64,000 bases of DNA from Verrucomicrobiaceae bacterium (GTDB lineage: Bacteria; Verrucomicrobiota; Verrucomicrobiia; Verrucomicrobiales; Verrucomicrobiaceae). Position numbers and translations under genes: made by a program. Location: assembly GCA_015075365.1 (NCBI GenBank), contig JABTUN010000004.1:434001-498000 (forward strand). The letters are read 5' to 3'. The notes below the pieces were generated by a model, which was not told the DNA's origin, searched no databases, and saw nothing but the letters and a program-made list of their open reading frames with translations. The stretch's first letter is position 1, and every line of letters starts with the position of its first letter. Shown piece by piece: positions 17,022 to 25,604 of this stretch.

Positions 17022-18035
17022 ATGAAGCTCGTCGTTCGAGTTGGGAAGAAACTGGGAAGTTGCCTTGTCTGGCTTTTGCTGTTGCTCGCTGCCGCATGGG
17101 CTTTTGGCGCGCTGCACTTTGATTTCCCGGTGTTTCGCGATGTCATCGCAGGATTCTTCGTCGTGGGTGTGGGTATGGCCTTGTTTCTGCCACGGGGCTT
17201 CTGGAAACGGACCGCCTGGGCTTTTGCATTGTGCGGCGTGGTGCTTGCTTGGTGGCTCACGCTGACCCCGCGTGCGGATCGTAACTGGCAGCCAGATGTG
17301 GCGGAGCTCCCCTGGGCGGAAATTCAGGGCGACGAGGTCACGCTTCACAATGTGCGCCATTTCGACTACCGCACCGCCACGGACTTCACGCCGCGATGGG
17401 AGACACGCACCATGCGCCTCTCGCAGCTCACCGGCGTGGACATGTTTGTCAATTACTGGGGCTCACCGTGGATGGCGCATCCCATCGTCAGCTTCCAGTT
17501 CGCGGATGCACAGCCGATCTGCTTCTCCATCGAGACCCGCAAGGAGGTCGGAGAGAAGTATTCTGCCATTGGCGGCCTTTACCGGCAGTTTGAGCTTTAC
17601 GTGGTGGTCGCTGATGAACGGGATGTGATCCGCCTGCGCACCAGCATCCGGCCCGGCGAGGAGTCCTACCTCTACCGCACCTTGATCACACCGGAAAAGG
17701 CGCGGGAACGCTTCATGGAATATGTGACAACGCTGAACGAGCTGCGCACACAGCCGCGCTGGTACAACGCCATCACCACCAACTGCACCACAGCCATCCG
17801 CGGCCAGCATCCCGCCGGGAAGCGGCTTCCGTGGGACTGGCGCATCCTCGTCAATGGCAAGGCGGACAGCCTGCTCTACGAACGCGGCTACATCGAGACC
17901 GGCGGCCTGCCCTTTGCCGTGCTGCGTGAAAAAGCGCTCATCAATCCAGCAGCCAGGGCGGCGGACCAATCGACGGACTTTTCCCGTCTCATTCGGGTGG
18001 GACGACCGGGTTTTGATGGCACGCGAAGTGAATAA
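17022..18035 (+). CDS. DUF4105 (Lnb N-terminal periplasmic domain-like) membrane protein
   Basis: 337 residues. Three hydrophobic segments lie in residues 10-85, followed by a periplasmic domain. RHFDYRTATDFTPRWETRTMRLSQLTGVDMFVNYWG and VSFQFADAQPICFSIETRKEVGE match the DUF4105 core, and YNAITTNCTTAI contains its conserved Cys (NCT), suggestive of a papain-like peptidase or acyltransferase fold. A characterised Lnb-type protein with this domain modifies lipoprotein N-termini, but this protein shows only the DUF4105 half. A lipoprotein-linked role would fit the many lipoproteins around it; this is inference. The sulfatase gene is 81 bases upstream with a possible hairpin between. Confidence 0.85.
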   Translation: MKLVVRVGKKLGSCLVWLLLLLAAAWAFGALHFDFPVFRDVIAGFFVVGVGMALFLPRGFWKRTAWAFALCGVVLAWWLTLTPRADRNWQPDVAELPWAEIQGDEVTLHNVRHFDYRTATDFTPRWETRTMRLSQLTGVDMFVNYWGSPWMAHPIVSFQFADAQPICFSIETRKEVGEKYSAIGGLYRQFELYVVVADERDVIRLRTSIRPGEESYLYRTLITPEKARERFMEYVTTLNELRTQPRWYNAITTNCTTAIRGQHPAGKRLPWDWRILVNGKADSLLYERGYIETGGLPFAVLREKALINPAARAADQSTDFSRLIRVGRPGFDGTRSE

Positions 18036-18111
18036 CGATCTTGGCGGCCTTGATCGTGGCTGCTAGCATGGCGGCATTGTTCTCCTCGCGTCCACCCGCT
18101 CTCACTCGCTC

Positions 18112-21100
18112 ATGAACTGGCGTGCCATTCTATTGCTGATGGCAATGTCAGCTTGTTATGTTGGGGCGGCTGAGGACGGCTCTTTTATCGTCAAGTCGTG
18201 GACTTCAGCGGACGGTCTGCCGCAGAATACGGTGACGGCGATCGCCCAGACGCAGGATGGGTATCTATGGTTGGGCACACACGCAGGACTGGCGCGGTTC
18301 GATGGGGTTCGGTTCGTCCATTTCGGGCTGGCAGAAGGATTGAAGGGATTGCACATCCGGTCGCTGGTGGACGATGGCGAAGGCGGGCTCTGGATCGCGA
18401 CGATGGGAGGCGGGCTGAGCCATCTTCACGATGGAGTGATCACCACGCAGACGACGGTGGACGGGCTGGTGACCAATGACTTGCTGTGTCTGGCGCGGGA
18501 TGGTGCGGATGGATTGTGGATTGGAACGGCCCAGGGGCTGCAACATCTTGAGAACAATGAATTCAAGCAGGTGGGCGAATCTGAAGGTGTTCGCGGCAGA
18601 GTGGGCGCCATGGCGATGACACCCTCGGACGGGTTGTGGGTCCGAGTGGAAAATCTCGGGCTGGTTCGTGTTTATCAAGGGCGGTGCGAGGTCGTGAACC
18701 CGCCGCCGAGTTCTCGCGGGCTTTCGGCCTCGTCCCTGCTGGCGGATCGGGATGGCTCCTTGTGGGTGGGCATGACCCCCCATGTGATGCTTCACCGAAA
18801 AGACGGCCACTGGACGGAGTTCAATGAAGCGAACGGCGTCCCTCACCTTGCTCCATATTGCACGGCAGCGGGGAATTCAGGTGAAGTCTGGCTGGGGGGC
18901 TTTGATGACGGGCTTCACGTCATGAAGGAAGGCGCCGTTCGTCCTGTGCCGGGCACGGTTCAGGAGATCTGCTCACTTTTTGTGATGCCGGATGGCACGG
19001 TGTGGGTGGGAACCGATGGCAGCGGTCTCTTCCGACTCACGCGCAGAAAGGTCAGATCCTACGTCGTGGTGGATGAGAAAGTGGGGGGAGCCGTCGGCAG
19101 CTTGGTGGAGGAGTCAGATGGCACTTTTTGGGTGAGCACGTATTTTAAAGGTCTGTATCATGGTTCTCTGGAGCATCTGAACCGGGTGATGAACGAGGAT
19201 CAACCGGTGGGCGGCAACTACATGCTGACAACCGTGCGCATGCGTGACGGCACGATCTTTTTTGCGGGTGAACATATTCTGGTCCGCAAGGCACCGAATT
19301 CAGAGGTCTTCGAAACGATGGTGACTTCGGACATTCCTCGCACTCTATGCGAGGGGGCCGATGGCTCCCTTTTCATGGGCACGGAAGCAGGTGAGCTGAA
19401 GCGCTTGGAGGACGGCGCTTTTTACACTGTGGAGAAGGGTACGTTTCCTCACATCATTCAGGGGTTGATCCGCGGCCCGAAAGAGTCCCTGTGGCTCGCC
19501 ACACGTGCCGGGCTTTTTCAATGGTCTGCAGGCGAGTTGAAGCGATGGACCACCGAAGAGGGACTGCCCACCAACATTCTGACATGCCTGCACCTGGATA
19601 CGGATGACACTCTCTGGATCGGCACCGGTGGAGGAGGACTCGCATGGTTGGAGAATGGCCGGTTGCATTCGGTGAACACGCGCCAGGGACTTAGCGGGAA
19701 TATCATCGGCCAGATTCTGGATGACGAGCAGGGCCATCTTTGGCTGGGCGGTTTTCATGGGATCATGCGGGTGAATAAGGAAGAGCTGAAGGCGGTGGCC
19801 ATGGGGAAGGCCCGGACGGTACACCCGCTGCTGCTGAATGAATCCCACGGAATGCTGACGGCAGAATGCTCGGTAGGCTATTCCCCGGCGGGTCTTCGCA
19901 GCGCATCCGGCGTTCTCCACTTTGTCGCCGGACGCAGCATCGTAGCCATCGATCCACGGGATTGGAATCACGAGACGGATCCGCCCAGCGTGTTGATCGA
20001 AGGGGTGCGTGTCGGTGGAGAGGCCGTAAGTATCCGCAGCGGTTCCCTGACGCTTCCCCCCGGTACCCGCGATCTGGAGATCGAGTACACGGCCTGCCAT
20101 TTTGCCGCACCTGAGAGCATTCACTTTCGCCACCGTTTGGCCGAGGACAGGCCTTGGGAGGAGGACATGGGCGTTCGATCCATTCGCTACAGTGACCTGC
20201 CTGCCGGAGACTATGTCTTCGAAGTGACCGCGGCGAATCCTGATCTTCGGTGGCAGCCTGCCGCAGCCCGTCTGGCCATCACGATCCAACCTTACTTTTG
20301 GCAGACGTTGCCTTTTCGTCTGCTGACCGTGGTGCTGCTGGTGGCCTCCGGCAGCGGGTGGGCGCGCTGGCGGTGGCGAGCCAAGCGGCGGAAGGAAATC
20401 GAGGAACTGGAGCGCCTGCGCGAAAAGCAGCGTGCGGATGAGAAATTCCGACTGGCCTTGGAGTCATCCCCCAATGCCATCGTGCTCGCGAAAGAGGACG
20501 GCCGCATCGTTTTGGTGAATGAGCAGACGGAAAAATGGTTCGGCCACACTCGCGAGGAGCTGGCCGGGCGGGAGATGTGCAAGCTGATCCCCGACTGGCC
20601 TCATGCGGCGTCTGAAACGAAAGCCATGAACAACGGGCGGGAACGGTTTGGCCGCAGAAAAGACGGCACGCTCTTCCCGGTGGAGATCCGTTTGAGCCGC
20701 TTTGAGACAGAGACGGGACCGCTGACGCTCGCCGCCATCGTGGACATCACGCCGCGCAGGCAGGCTGAGCAGGAGCTGGCCCGTCTTTCCCGCATCAGCA
20801 TCCTCGGCGAGTTCGCAGGAGCCATCGCCCATGAGCTGAACCAGCCGCTGGCGGCCATGCTGAGCAATTCACAGGTCGGCTCCTCGATGATGGATGAGCC
20901 GAAGCCGGACAAGGTGGAGATGAAAGCCATCCTGGATGACATCACGGCGGATGCGAAACGCGCCGGGGGCATCATTCACGGCATGAGGGCCATGTTCAAA
21001 AAGGAAGGTGCCGTGCCCGACGAGGCCGTGGATGTGAACGAGGCCGTGAAGCAACTGCTAGACCTCCTGCACAGCGAGATCATGGCCCGCAAAGTGAAAG

Positions 21101-21474
21101 TGGACCTGCGACTCAGCGGGCCGCTGCCATGCGTGCCGGCGGGCCGTGTGGAACTGCAGCAGGTGCTCATGAATCTGCTGCTCAACGCCCTCGATGCCTT
21201 GCGGGGCGCGGCGGTGGCTCAGCCGCGGATCACCCTCAGCACCGCCCTGGAGGCGGATCGTGTGCTCATCAGCGTGCAGGACAATGGTCCGGGCATCCCG
21301 CCGCAGATCTTGGAGCGGTTGTTTGAAGCATTCACCACCTCCAAGCCTACCGGGCTGGGCCTAGGCCTCGCCATCAGCCAGGGCATCATCAAGCGCTTTG
21401 GCGGTGAGTTGTGCGGAGAGAACCACGCCGAAGGAGGCGCTGTTTTTCGAATCAAACTGCCGGTGGTGGAGTGA
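18112..21474 (+). CDS. Two-component regulator propeller histidine kinase with PAS domain
   Basis: 1120 residues. A signal sequence (1-20) is followed by a periplasmic beta-propeller of repeated Reg_prop units (about 22-620; repeats such as GYLWLGTHAGLARFDG and TLWIGTGGGGLAWLENG). Next come a Y_Y_Y domain (about 635-725), one transmembrane helix (about 735-755), PAS (about 785-880), HisKA (AIAHELNQPL, His907) and HATPase_c (QDNGPGI, GLGLGLAIS). It lacks the AraC output and receiver of HTCS hybrids, so it must use a separate regulator. Its transmitter is near-identical to that of the kinase at 10725, making the FixJ-type regulator at 12618 and the receiver at 13334 likely partners. None of the five palindromes precedes it. 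Confidence 0.94.
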   Translation: MNWRAILLLMAMSACYVGAAEDGSFIVKSWTSADGLPQNTVTAIAQTQDGYLWLGTHAGLARFDGVRFVHFGLAEGLKGLHIRSLVDDGEGGLWIATMGGGLSHLHDGVITTQTTVDGLVTNDLLCLARDGADGLWIGTAQGLQHLENNEFKQVGESEGVRGRVGAMAMTPSDGLWVRVENLGLVRVYQGRCEVVNPPPSSRGLSASSLLADRDGSLWVGMTPHVMLHRKDGHWTEFNEANGVPHLAPYCTAAGNSGEVWLGGFDDGLHVMKEGAVRPVPGTVQEICSLFVMPDGTVWVGTDGSGLFRLTRRKVRSYVVVDEKVGGAVGSLVEESDGTFWVSTYFKGLYHGSLEHLNRVMNEDQPVGGNYMLTTVRMRDGTIFFAGEHILVRKAPNSEVFETMVTSDIPRTLCEGADGSLFMGTEAGELKRLEDGAFYTVEKGTFPHIIQGLIRGPKESLWLATRAGLFQWSAGELKRWTTEEGLPTNILTCLHLDTDDTLWIGTGGGGLAWLENGRLHSVNTRQGLSGNIIGQILDDEQGHLWLGGFHGIMRVNKEELKAVAMGKARTVHPLLLNESHGMLTAECSVGYSPAGLRSASGVLHFVAGRSIVAIDPRDWNHETDPPSVLIEGVRVGGEAVSIRSGSLTLPPGTRDLEIEYTACHFAAPESIHFRHRLAEDRPWEEDMGVRSIRYSDLPAGDYVFEVTAANPDLRWQPAAARLAITIQPYFWQTLPFRLLTVVLLVASGSGWARWRWRAKRRKEIEELERLREKQRADEKFRLALESSPNAIVLAKEDGRIVLVNEQTEKWFGHTREELAGREMCKLIPDWPHAASETKAMNNGRERFGRRKDGTLFPVEIRLSRFETETGPLTLAAIVDITPRRQAEQELARLSRISILGEFAGAIAHELNQPLAAMLSNSQVGSSMMDEPKPDKVEMKAILDDITADAKRAGGIIHGMRAMFKKEGAVPDEAVDVNEAVKQLLDLLHSEIMARKVKVDLRLSGPLPCVPAGRVELQQVLMNLLLNALDALRGAAVAQPRITLSTALEADRVLISVQDNGPGIPPQILERLFEAFTTSKPTGLGLGLAISQGIIKRFGGELCGENHAEGGAVFRIKLPVVE

Positions 21475-21521
21475 GCATCGGTGCGCTGCCCGGGCCAGCG
21501 TGAGGCATCTTAGGACTCCAC

Positions 21522-22829
21522 TCACTTCAGCCGCTTGAGAGCGGGAGGGAACCACTCACCGCGCTTCACGAGGTCTTTGGGCACGTAGGTCCGGATGGTG
21601 AGCGAGAACCCCTTGCCGGGTGCGGAGGGCAACCAGTTGGACTCCGGCACGGCCGCATGGGGCTTGGCAGCGAAAAGGATTTTCAGCGACCCGTCGGCTT
21701 CGCTCTTCAGGCCTGAGTCGCTGTTGAAGTTGAATCGGTTCAGCGGGTTCTTCACGACGCGGTAATCGGGCACATCCACGAGAATCACCGACCAGTAGGC
21801 GTTCACCACGGCATCGGGCCGGTTGGCAGCGGAAAACTCGAGAACATAATCGTTCGCGCCGTTGAGCGGCTGGCCGTCTGCATCCCGCGTGGCGACGAAG
21901 TAGATCACCTCATCGTTGGCGTTGGCCCACAGGCCCACAAGGTTCGCCGATGTGCGCTTCCAGTAATCGGCGCCGTAGTTGCCCGTGCCCAGCGTTGCGA
22001 GCCAGTTGTTCTGGAAGACACCGGACTTCGTGACGGCATATTTGAGGAACTGAGGGACGACTTCCTCTTTGATCAGTTTGTCGAGCGCCTCGCGTTGCGT
22101 GGGTTTCTTGGCTTGCCGGCCGATATCGCGAGCCTTCTCCTGCATTTGCGGTGCGATCGAGGATACATCCAGGGCGCTGGCAAGCACCGCATCCACGTTG
22201 TCGAACAATTCAACGCCGATCAGTTCTTTGTTCCCGAAGTTTGGCATCGGGGCGGCGGACTGAATGACTGGTTTCCCAAGAGGAGTGAGTTTGAATTGCT
22301 TCTGCAGCGCCATTGCACCGGCCGGATCCGTCTTGAGCTCGACGCGCCCGAGCAGCTTGGCCTTGCGCGAGTGCAACTCGATGCGAACCGCGTCCGATGG
22401 GACTTCCGCCGTGGAGCCAGGAGCGACGAAGGCGAACTTGCCGAACGGATGCGACGGATAATTGCGTTCGTTGATGTTGGTGATGACCTCGCCCCACTCG
22501 TTGAGGATCTGCGCGGTGTAATAGCGACCCTTCACCTCCGGCACTTCGAGCATCACCGGTGTTTTGTCGTCCACGGCGATCCACGCTTCGAGGTAAGCGA
22601 CGTCGAGGTTCGGGTTCACGAAGTCCGCCGACCCGGCCGGGTTGTATTTGATGACGTTGTAGGCGATGCCCGGCTCCTTGAGGTCCGTGTGCTCCTGCCG
22701 GATGGCGATGGCGCGGCCCAGCAAATAGACGTAGGCATCGGTCACGGTCTGCTTGTCAGGAACTTCGGCTTGGACGGCAGGAAGAGCCGTCAGCATCAGC
22801 GCGAGAGCGGCAAAAAATTGAGTGCGCAT
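21522..22829 (-). CDS. DUF1254/DUF1214 secreted protein (second of pair)
   Basis: 435 residues with a Sec signal peptide (ending near VQAEV, residue 22). The N-terminal half is DUF1254 (AYVYLLGRAIAIRQ...NPNLDVAYLEAWIAVDDKTPVMLEVPEV.GRYYTAQILNEWGEVI). The C-terminal half is DUF1214 (YFVATRDADGQPLNGANDYVLEF...YWSVILVD...NWLPSAPGKGFSLTIRTYVP). The pair of domains is widespread in bacteria and often duplicated in tandem; the biochemical role is unknown. It lies 33 bases downstream of another DUF1254 gene and ends 47 bases from the convergent kinase gene. Confidence 0.92.
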   Translation of the reverse strand: MRTQFFAALALMLTALPAVQAEVPDKQTVTDAYVYLLGRAIAIRQEHTDLKEPGIAYNVIKYNPAGSADFVNPNLDVAYLEAWIAVDDKTPVMLEVPEVKGRYYTAQILNEWGEVITNINERNYPSHPFGKFAFVAPGSTAEVPSDAVRIELHSRKAKLLGRVELKTDPAGAMALQKQFKLTPLGKPVIQSAAPMPNFGNKELIGVELFDNVDAVLASALDVSSIAPQMQEKARDIGRQAKKPTQREALDKLIKEEVVPQFLKYAVTKSGVFQNNWLATLGTGNYGADYWKRTSANLVGLWANANDEVIYFVATRDADGQPLNGANDYVLEFSAANRPDAVVNAYWSVILVDVPDYRVVKNPLNRFNFNSDSGLKSEADGSLKILFAAKPHAAVPESNWLPSAPGKGFSLTIRTYVPKDLVKRGEWFPPALKRLK

Positions 22830-22862
22830 GAATTTGTGGGGCTGGAGTGAATCGTGCGGGTG

Positions 22863-24326
22863 CTATTTCACGAGTTCGATGTCCGGGAGCGGCCAGCTTC
22901 GTTCGAAATACGGCTCCAAGGGCGCATAGAGCCGAAAGTAGGCGAACCACGAACGCCCCGACACGGTGGGAATCCAGTTTTTCTCCAAGCCCTTGGGAGC
23001 CGTCGGTCCGAAGTAAACATCCACGGAGCCATCTGCATTCGCGACGAGGTCCTGCCGGGAGGAACGATCGGCGATCTTTTGCGAGTTCTGAATGATGCCG
23101 CGCGTCTCCGTGTCATAGACGGTCACCGACCAGAACTGCTTGGCGGGCGGATGGGGCGGCACGCGGAGCCGGTAGGATTTGCCGCCATCAAAGGCGTGGC
23201 CGTTCTTGTCGCGGTAGCTGCCCAGATAAGCCTGGCCGACGCCCGGTGTCTTCGTGACCATTCCCTTGGAAAGGGCCACGGCTTCGTAGAAGTAGGCGCC
23301 GCGCTCATCAAGCTGGCTGTAATCGGCCAAGTCTTGATCCGGATCGGCCATGATGACGTAATCCCAATGCGCATCCGACCGATACTTCGAACTCGGGAAA
23401 CGCTTGTCGAAGGAATTGGCCTTGGCCATCAACTCGCCAACCTGCGCACCCTCGGCCAGCAATTGGCGCTGTCGCTCATCGGGCTTGAATGCCTTTCCGC
23501 GTTCAATGCCCAACGGCCGGAGCATGGCGACGAAGAAACGGTCGCGGTCATCCACGGGTTCGCGGTTGATCACTGCGGCCAGTTGTTCCCAATACTCCAT
23601 GCCGCGTGGCAATGTCGCCGTCTGCGGCGTGCTCGGCTTGATGTGTTGTGTCGCGCGCGGATTGTCGCGCTGCGACCATGCGTAGGTGCGAATGGCTTGT
23701 TCCATCGCCTCGGCCTTCGCCGGATCGGCATCGAGCGCTCGGTAAAAGAAACCGATGCCGAAGGTCGGCGAACGAACGATCTTTGCGTCCGCGGGCAATT
23801 CCTTCGGCGGCTCCTGCCCCGGCCCGACTAGAAGATATAGGCCGCCCTTGCCCTGATCCGGGCCCGTCATGCCGAAATCGGTAAGTGGTCGCTGCCAGAA
23901 ATCCATGGCCGAGCCAGCGATCGCGCCGGCGGGCACTTGCAGCGCCATGGGACCTGCTTCCGCCAGATCCATGAATCCAATGATGTAGGGCGTGGTGACG
24001 TTCGGCGTGAGGAAGCGGCTCACATCACGGTGTCCCTTGTAAATGACCACGTCCCCGTTTTTCGCGCCGAGATAATTCCGTTGCTCACGCAGGACATATT
24101 CGAAACCGACGGTGGGCAGCGCCCAAAGGTAAGCCTGGCAGGCACGCTGGAAATCCATGCTATCGAAGAGTTTTTGTGCGCTTTCTTCATTCGGGACACC
24201 CAGTTCGAGTTCGATTTTGCCCACGCGGGTTTCCACATGCTCCGGTGTGGCTGAGGACTGGGCCTGAAGGTGCCCGGCGGTGCAAACAAGACTGGAGAAG
24301 GCGAAGAAAAGGAGATGTGAACGCAT
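22863..24326 (-). CDS. DUF1254/DUF1214 secreted protein (first of pair)
   Basis: 487 residues from the ATG at 24326 (GGTGAG nine bases upstream); a GTG four codons earlier is an alternative. A signal peptide ends near HLQAQS. DUF1254 is at about residues 55-190 (ACQAYLWALPTVGFEYVLREQ...YIIGFMDLAEAGPMALQVPAGAIAG). DUF1214 is at the C-terminus (YRLRVPPHPPAKQFWSVTVYDTETRGIIQN...KNWIPTVSGRSWFAYFRLY). The protein is a diverged paralogue of its neighbour. It is first in a two-gene minus-strand operon, with operator copy 3 at 24366-24381 upstream. The pair is bracketed by direct repeats of the 3' end of the kinase at 18112. Confidence 0.92.
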   Translation of the reverse strand: MRSHLLFFAFSSLVCTAGHLQAQSSATPEHVETRVGKIELELGVPNEESAQKLFDSMDFQRACQAYLWALPTVGFEYVLREQRNYLGAKNGDVVIYKGHRDVSRFLTPNVTTPYIIGFMDLAEAGPMALQVPAGAIAGSAMDFWQRPLTDFGMTGPDQGKGGLYLLVGPGQEPPKELPADAKIVRSPTFGIGFFYRALDADPAKAEAMEQAIRTYAWSQRDNPRATQHIKPSTPQTATLPRGMEYWEQLAAVINREPVDDRDRFFVAMLRPLGIERGKAFKPDERQRQLLAEGAQVGELMAKANSFDKRFPSSKYRSDAHWDYVIMADPDQDLADYSQLDERGAYFYEAVALSKGMVTKTPGVGQAYLGSYRDKNGHAFDGGKSYRLRVPPHPPAKQFWSVTVYDTETRGIIQNSQKIADRSSRQDLVANADGSVDVYFGPTAPKGLEKNWIPTVSGRSWFAYFRLYAPLEPYFERSWPLPDIELVK

Positions 24327-24365
24327 GACGAGGCTCACGGTGACGATTCGGTGATCGTCCTGCTA

Positions 24366-24381
24366 TTGGCCTTTGGTCCAA
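24366..24381 (-). promoter_or_regulatory. 7-2-7 palindrome, operator copy 3
   Basis: On the minus strand, in the sense of the gene it precedes, the site reads TTGGACC-AA-AGGCCAA followed by TAGC. It ends 39 bases before the DUF1254 ATG at 24326. It shares the 470-base gap 24339-24808 with a kinase-gene relic and operator copy 4. Confidence 0.72.
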
Positions 24382-24488
24382 TAATAAAAGGAGGGCTGGA
24401 GCACCAAAACAGGCATCCACCTTAACCAAATGACATGATGGGATGTTCGGCGTCGGCATTTTCAGGGAGGACGGCTCGAGATTGGGGC

Positions 24489-24691
24489 GTGTAGGACAAC
24501 GGCCGCGGCATCGCCGAAGATGTCCCAAAGCGATTGTTTGAGGCATTCAATACTTCCAAGCCAACTGACCTCGGTCTCGTCCTCGCCATCAGCCATAGCA
24601 TCATCAAACGTTTCGGAGGCCAGCTCATCGGGGAGAATCACCCCATGGCGGTGCTATCTTTCAAATCCGGCTGCTTGTGGCGCAGAGGTGA
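24489..24691 (+). pseudogene. Relic of the 3' end of a histidine kinase gene (HATPase_c)
   Basis: Translated from 24489 this reads V-stop-DNGRGIAEDVPKRLFEAF, then NTSKPTDLGLVLAISHSII and KRFGGQLIGENH. It parallels the last 66 codons of the kinase at 18112 (VQDNGPGIPPQILERLFEAF, TTSKPTGLGLGLAISQGII, KRFGGELCGENH). A CAG codon has become TAG at 24492-24494. A net two-base indel breaks the frame before the former stop at 24689-24691. Similarity continues past that stop into the 3' flank (TGAGCATCRGTG in both). No start codon or transmitter N-terminus is left, so it is non-functional. Confidence 0.85.
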
Positions 24692-24729
24692 GCATCAGTG
24701 TGCCGCTCAGCCGGAGTGTGAGCAGCATG

Positions 24730-24745
24730 TTGGCCTTAGGTCCAA
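24730..24745 (+). promoter_or_regulatory. 7-2-7 palindrome, operator copy 4
   Basis: TTGGCCT-TA-GGTCCAA, followed by TAGG. It ends 63 bases before the DUF3313 lipoprotein ATG, further than the 35-39 bases seen at the other four copies. It may serve the unit 24809-30836. Confidence 0.68.
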
Positions 24746-24808
24746 TAGGCGGAGCGGGCATGCCATGACATTAGTTTTTTCAGCCTTCGATCACGCCTCC
24801 GATCCTTT

Positions 24809-25564
24809 ATGATCTCCATCCGCATCCATTCTTGTCTCGCCGCCGCTTTAATGACGGCTGTCCTTCCTTCCTGCCAGTTGCTCGAACCCGCGCCTGCGCC
24901 GGACTCCGGTTTCAACCCGCGAACCACCGCCACAGCGAACTCACGTGCCGCCTTCCTTCAGCAGGTTTGGATTGCGGACTCCTATCGTGGCAAGCCGGTG
25001 AGCCAGCAGTTCAACGCGGTGTACATCGCCCCGGTGAGCACGCGCTTCATGGCGGAGCAGAGCTGGTGGCAGCAGCAGACACCGATGCGGCAGGAATCCC
25101 TCTCGGCAGACGCCCGCGCCATCGCCACGCGCATGCGCCAGCAGTTCATGCGCGCCATCCAGCAGCATCCCGCCCAAAAGACGCGTCTCGCGAGCTCTCC
25201 CGGGCCCGGCGTGCTCGTCATTGAGCTGGCACTGGTCGAACTGGTGCCTTCCAAAGCCTATTGGAACGCGGCGGCCACAGCGGCGGGTTTTGCCGTTCCG
25301 GGCGCAGGCTATCTCACCCTCGCGGGGCGGGGCAGCATCGCCATCGAAGGCCGCGCACGCGACGGGGCCAGCAACCGCATCATCGCCACCTTCAAGGATC
25401 GCCGCGCGGACAAGACGGCGCCGGTCGATCTGGGTAAATACACCTGGTACCACGGTGCTGAGACCAACATCACCGATTGGGCCGCCGAGTTCGCGGATTT
25501 CCTCAACACGCAGCCCACTCATGTCGTGGAGCGTGCCAAGTCGATCACGCTGAAACCCTGGTAA
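24809..25564 (+). CDS. DUF3313-like lipoprotein
   Basis: 251 residues. A lipoprotein signal (MISIRIHSCLAAALMTAVLPSC, Cys22) leads into a domain with YIAPVSTRFMAEQSWWQQQ, a central helix with RQQFMRAIQQ, VLVIELALVELVPSKAYWNA and GSIAIEGRARDGASNRIIATFKDRR. This order resembles DUF3313 lipoproteins, which are of unknown function. Gly/Ala-rich VPGAGYLTLAG is between the last two blocks. It probably heads an operon, with the next gene 40 bases downstream. It could alternatively be a related, unnamed lipoprotein family. Confidence 0.7.
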   Translation: MISIRIHSCLAAALMTAVLPSCQLLEPAPAPDSGFNPRTTATANSRAAFLQQVWIADSYRGKPVSQQFNAVYIAPVSTRFMAEQSWWQQQTPMRQESLSADARAIATRMRQQFMRAIQQHPAQKTRLASSPGPGVLVIELALVELVPSKAYWNAAATAAGFAVPGAGYLTLAGRGSIAIEGRARDGASNRIIATFKDRRADKTAPVDLGKYTWYHGAETNITDWAAEFADFLNTQPTHVVERAKSITLKPW

Positions 25565-25604
25565 GACCACGCCGCTCGCCGACCAACCCTATCCACTCCA
25601 AATC

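Noticed and set aside
18040..18060. Possible sixth operator before the propeller kinase (CTTGGCGGCCTTG)
   Set aside because: Only one half-site resembles the consensus, and the spacing and the right half do not match.
24366..24745. Reading the palindromes as sigma-54 promoters (GG...GC at -24/-12)
   Set aside because: The spacing and the conserved GC of -12 elements are absent, and symmetry is the dominant feature.
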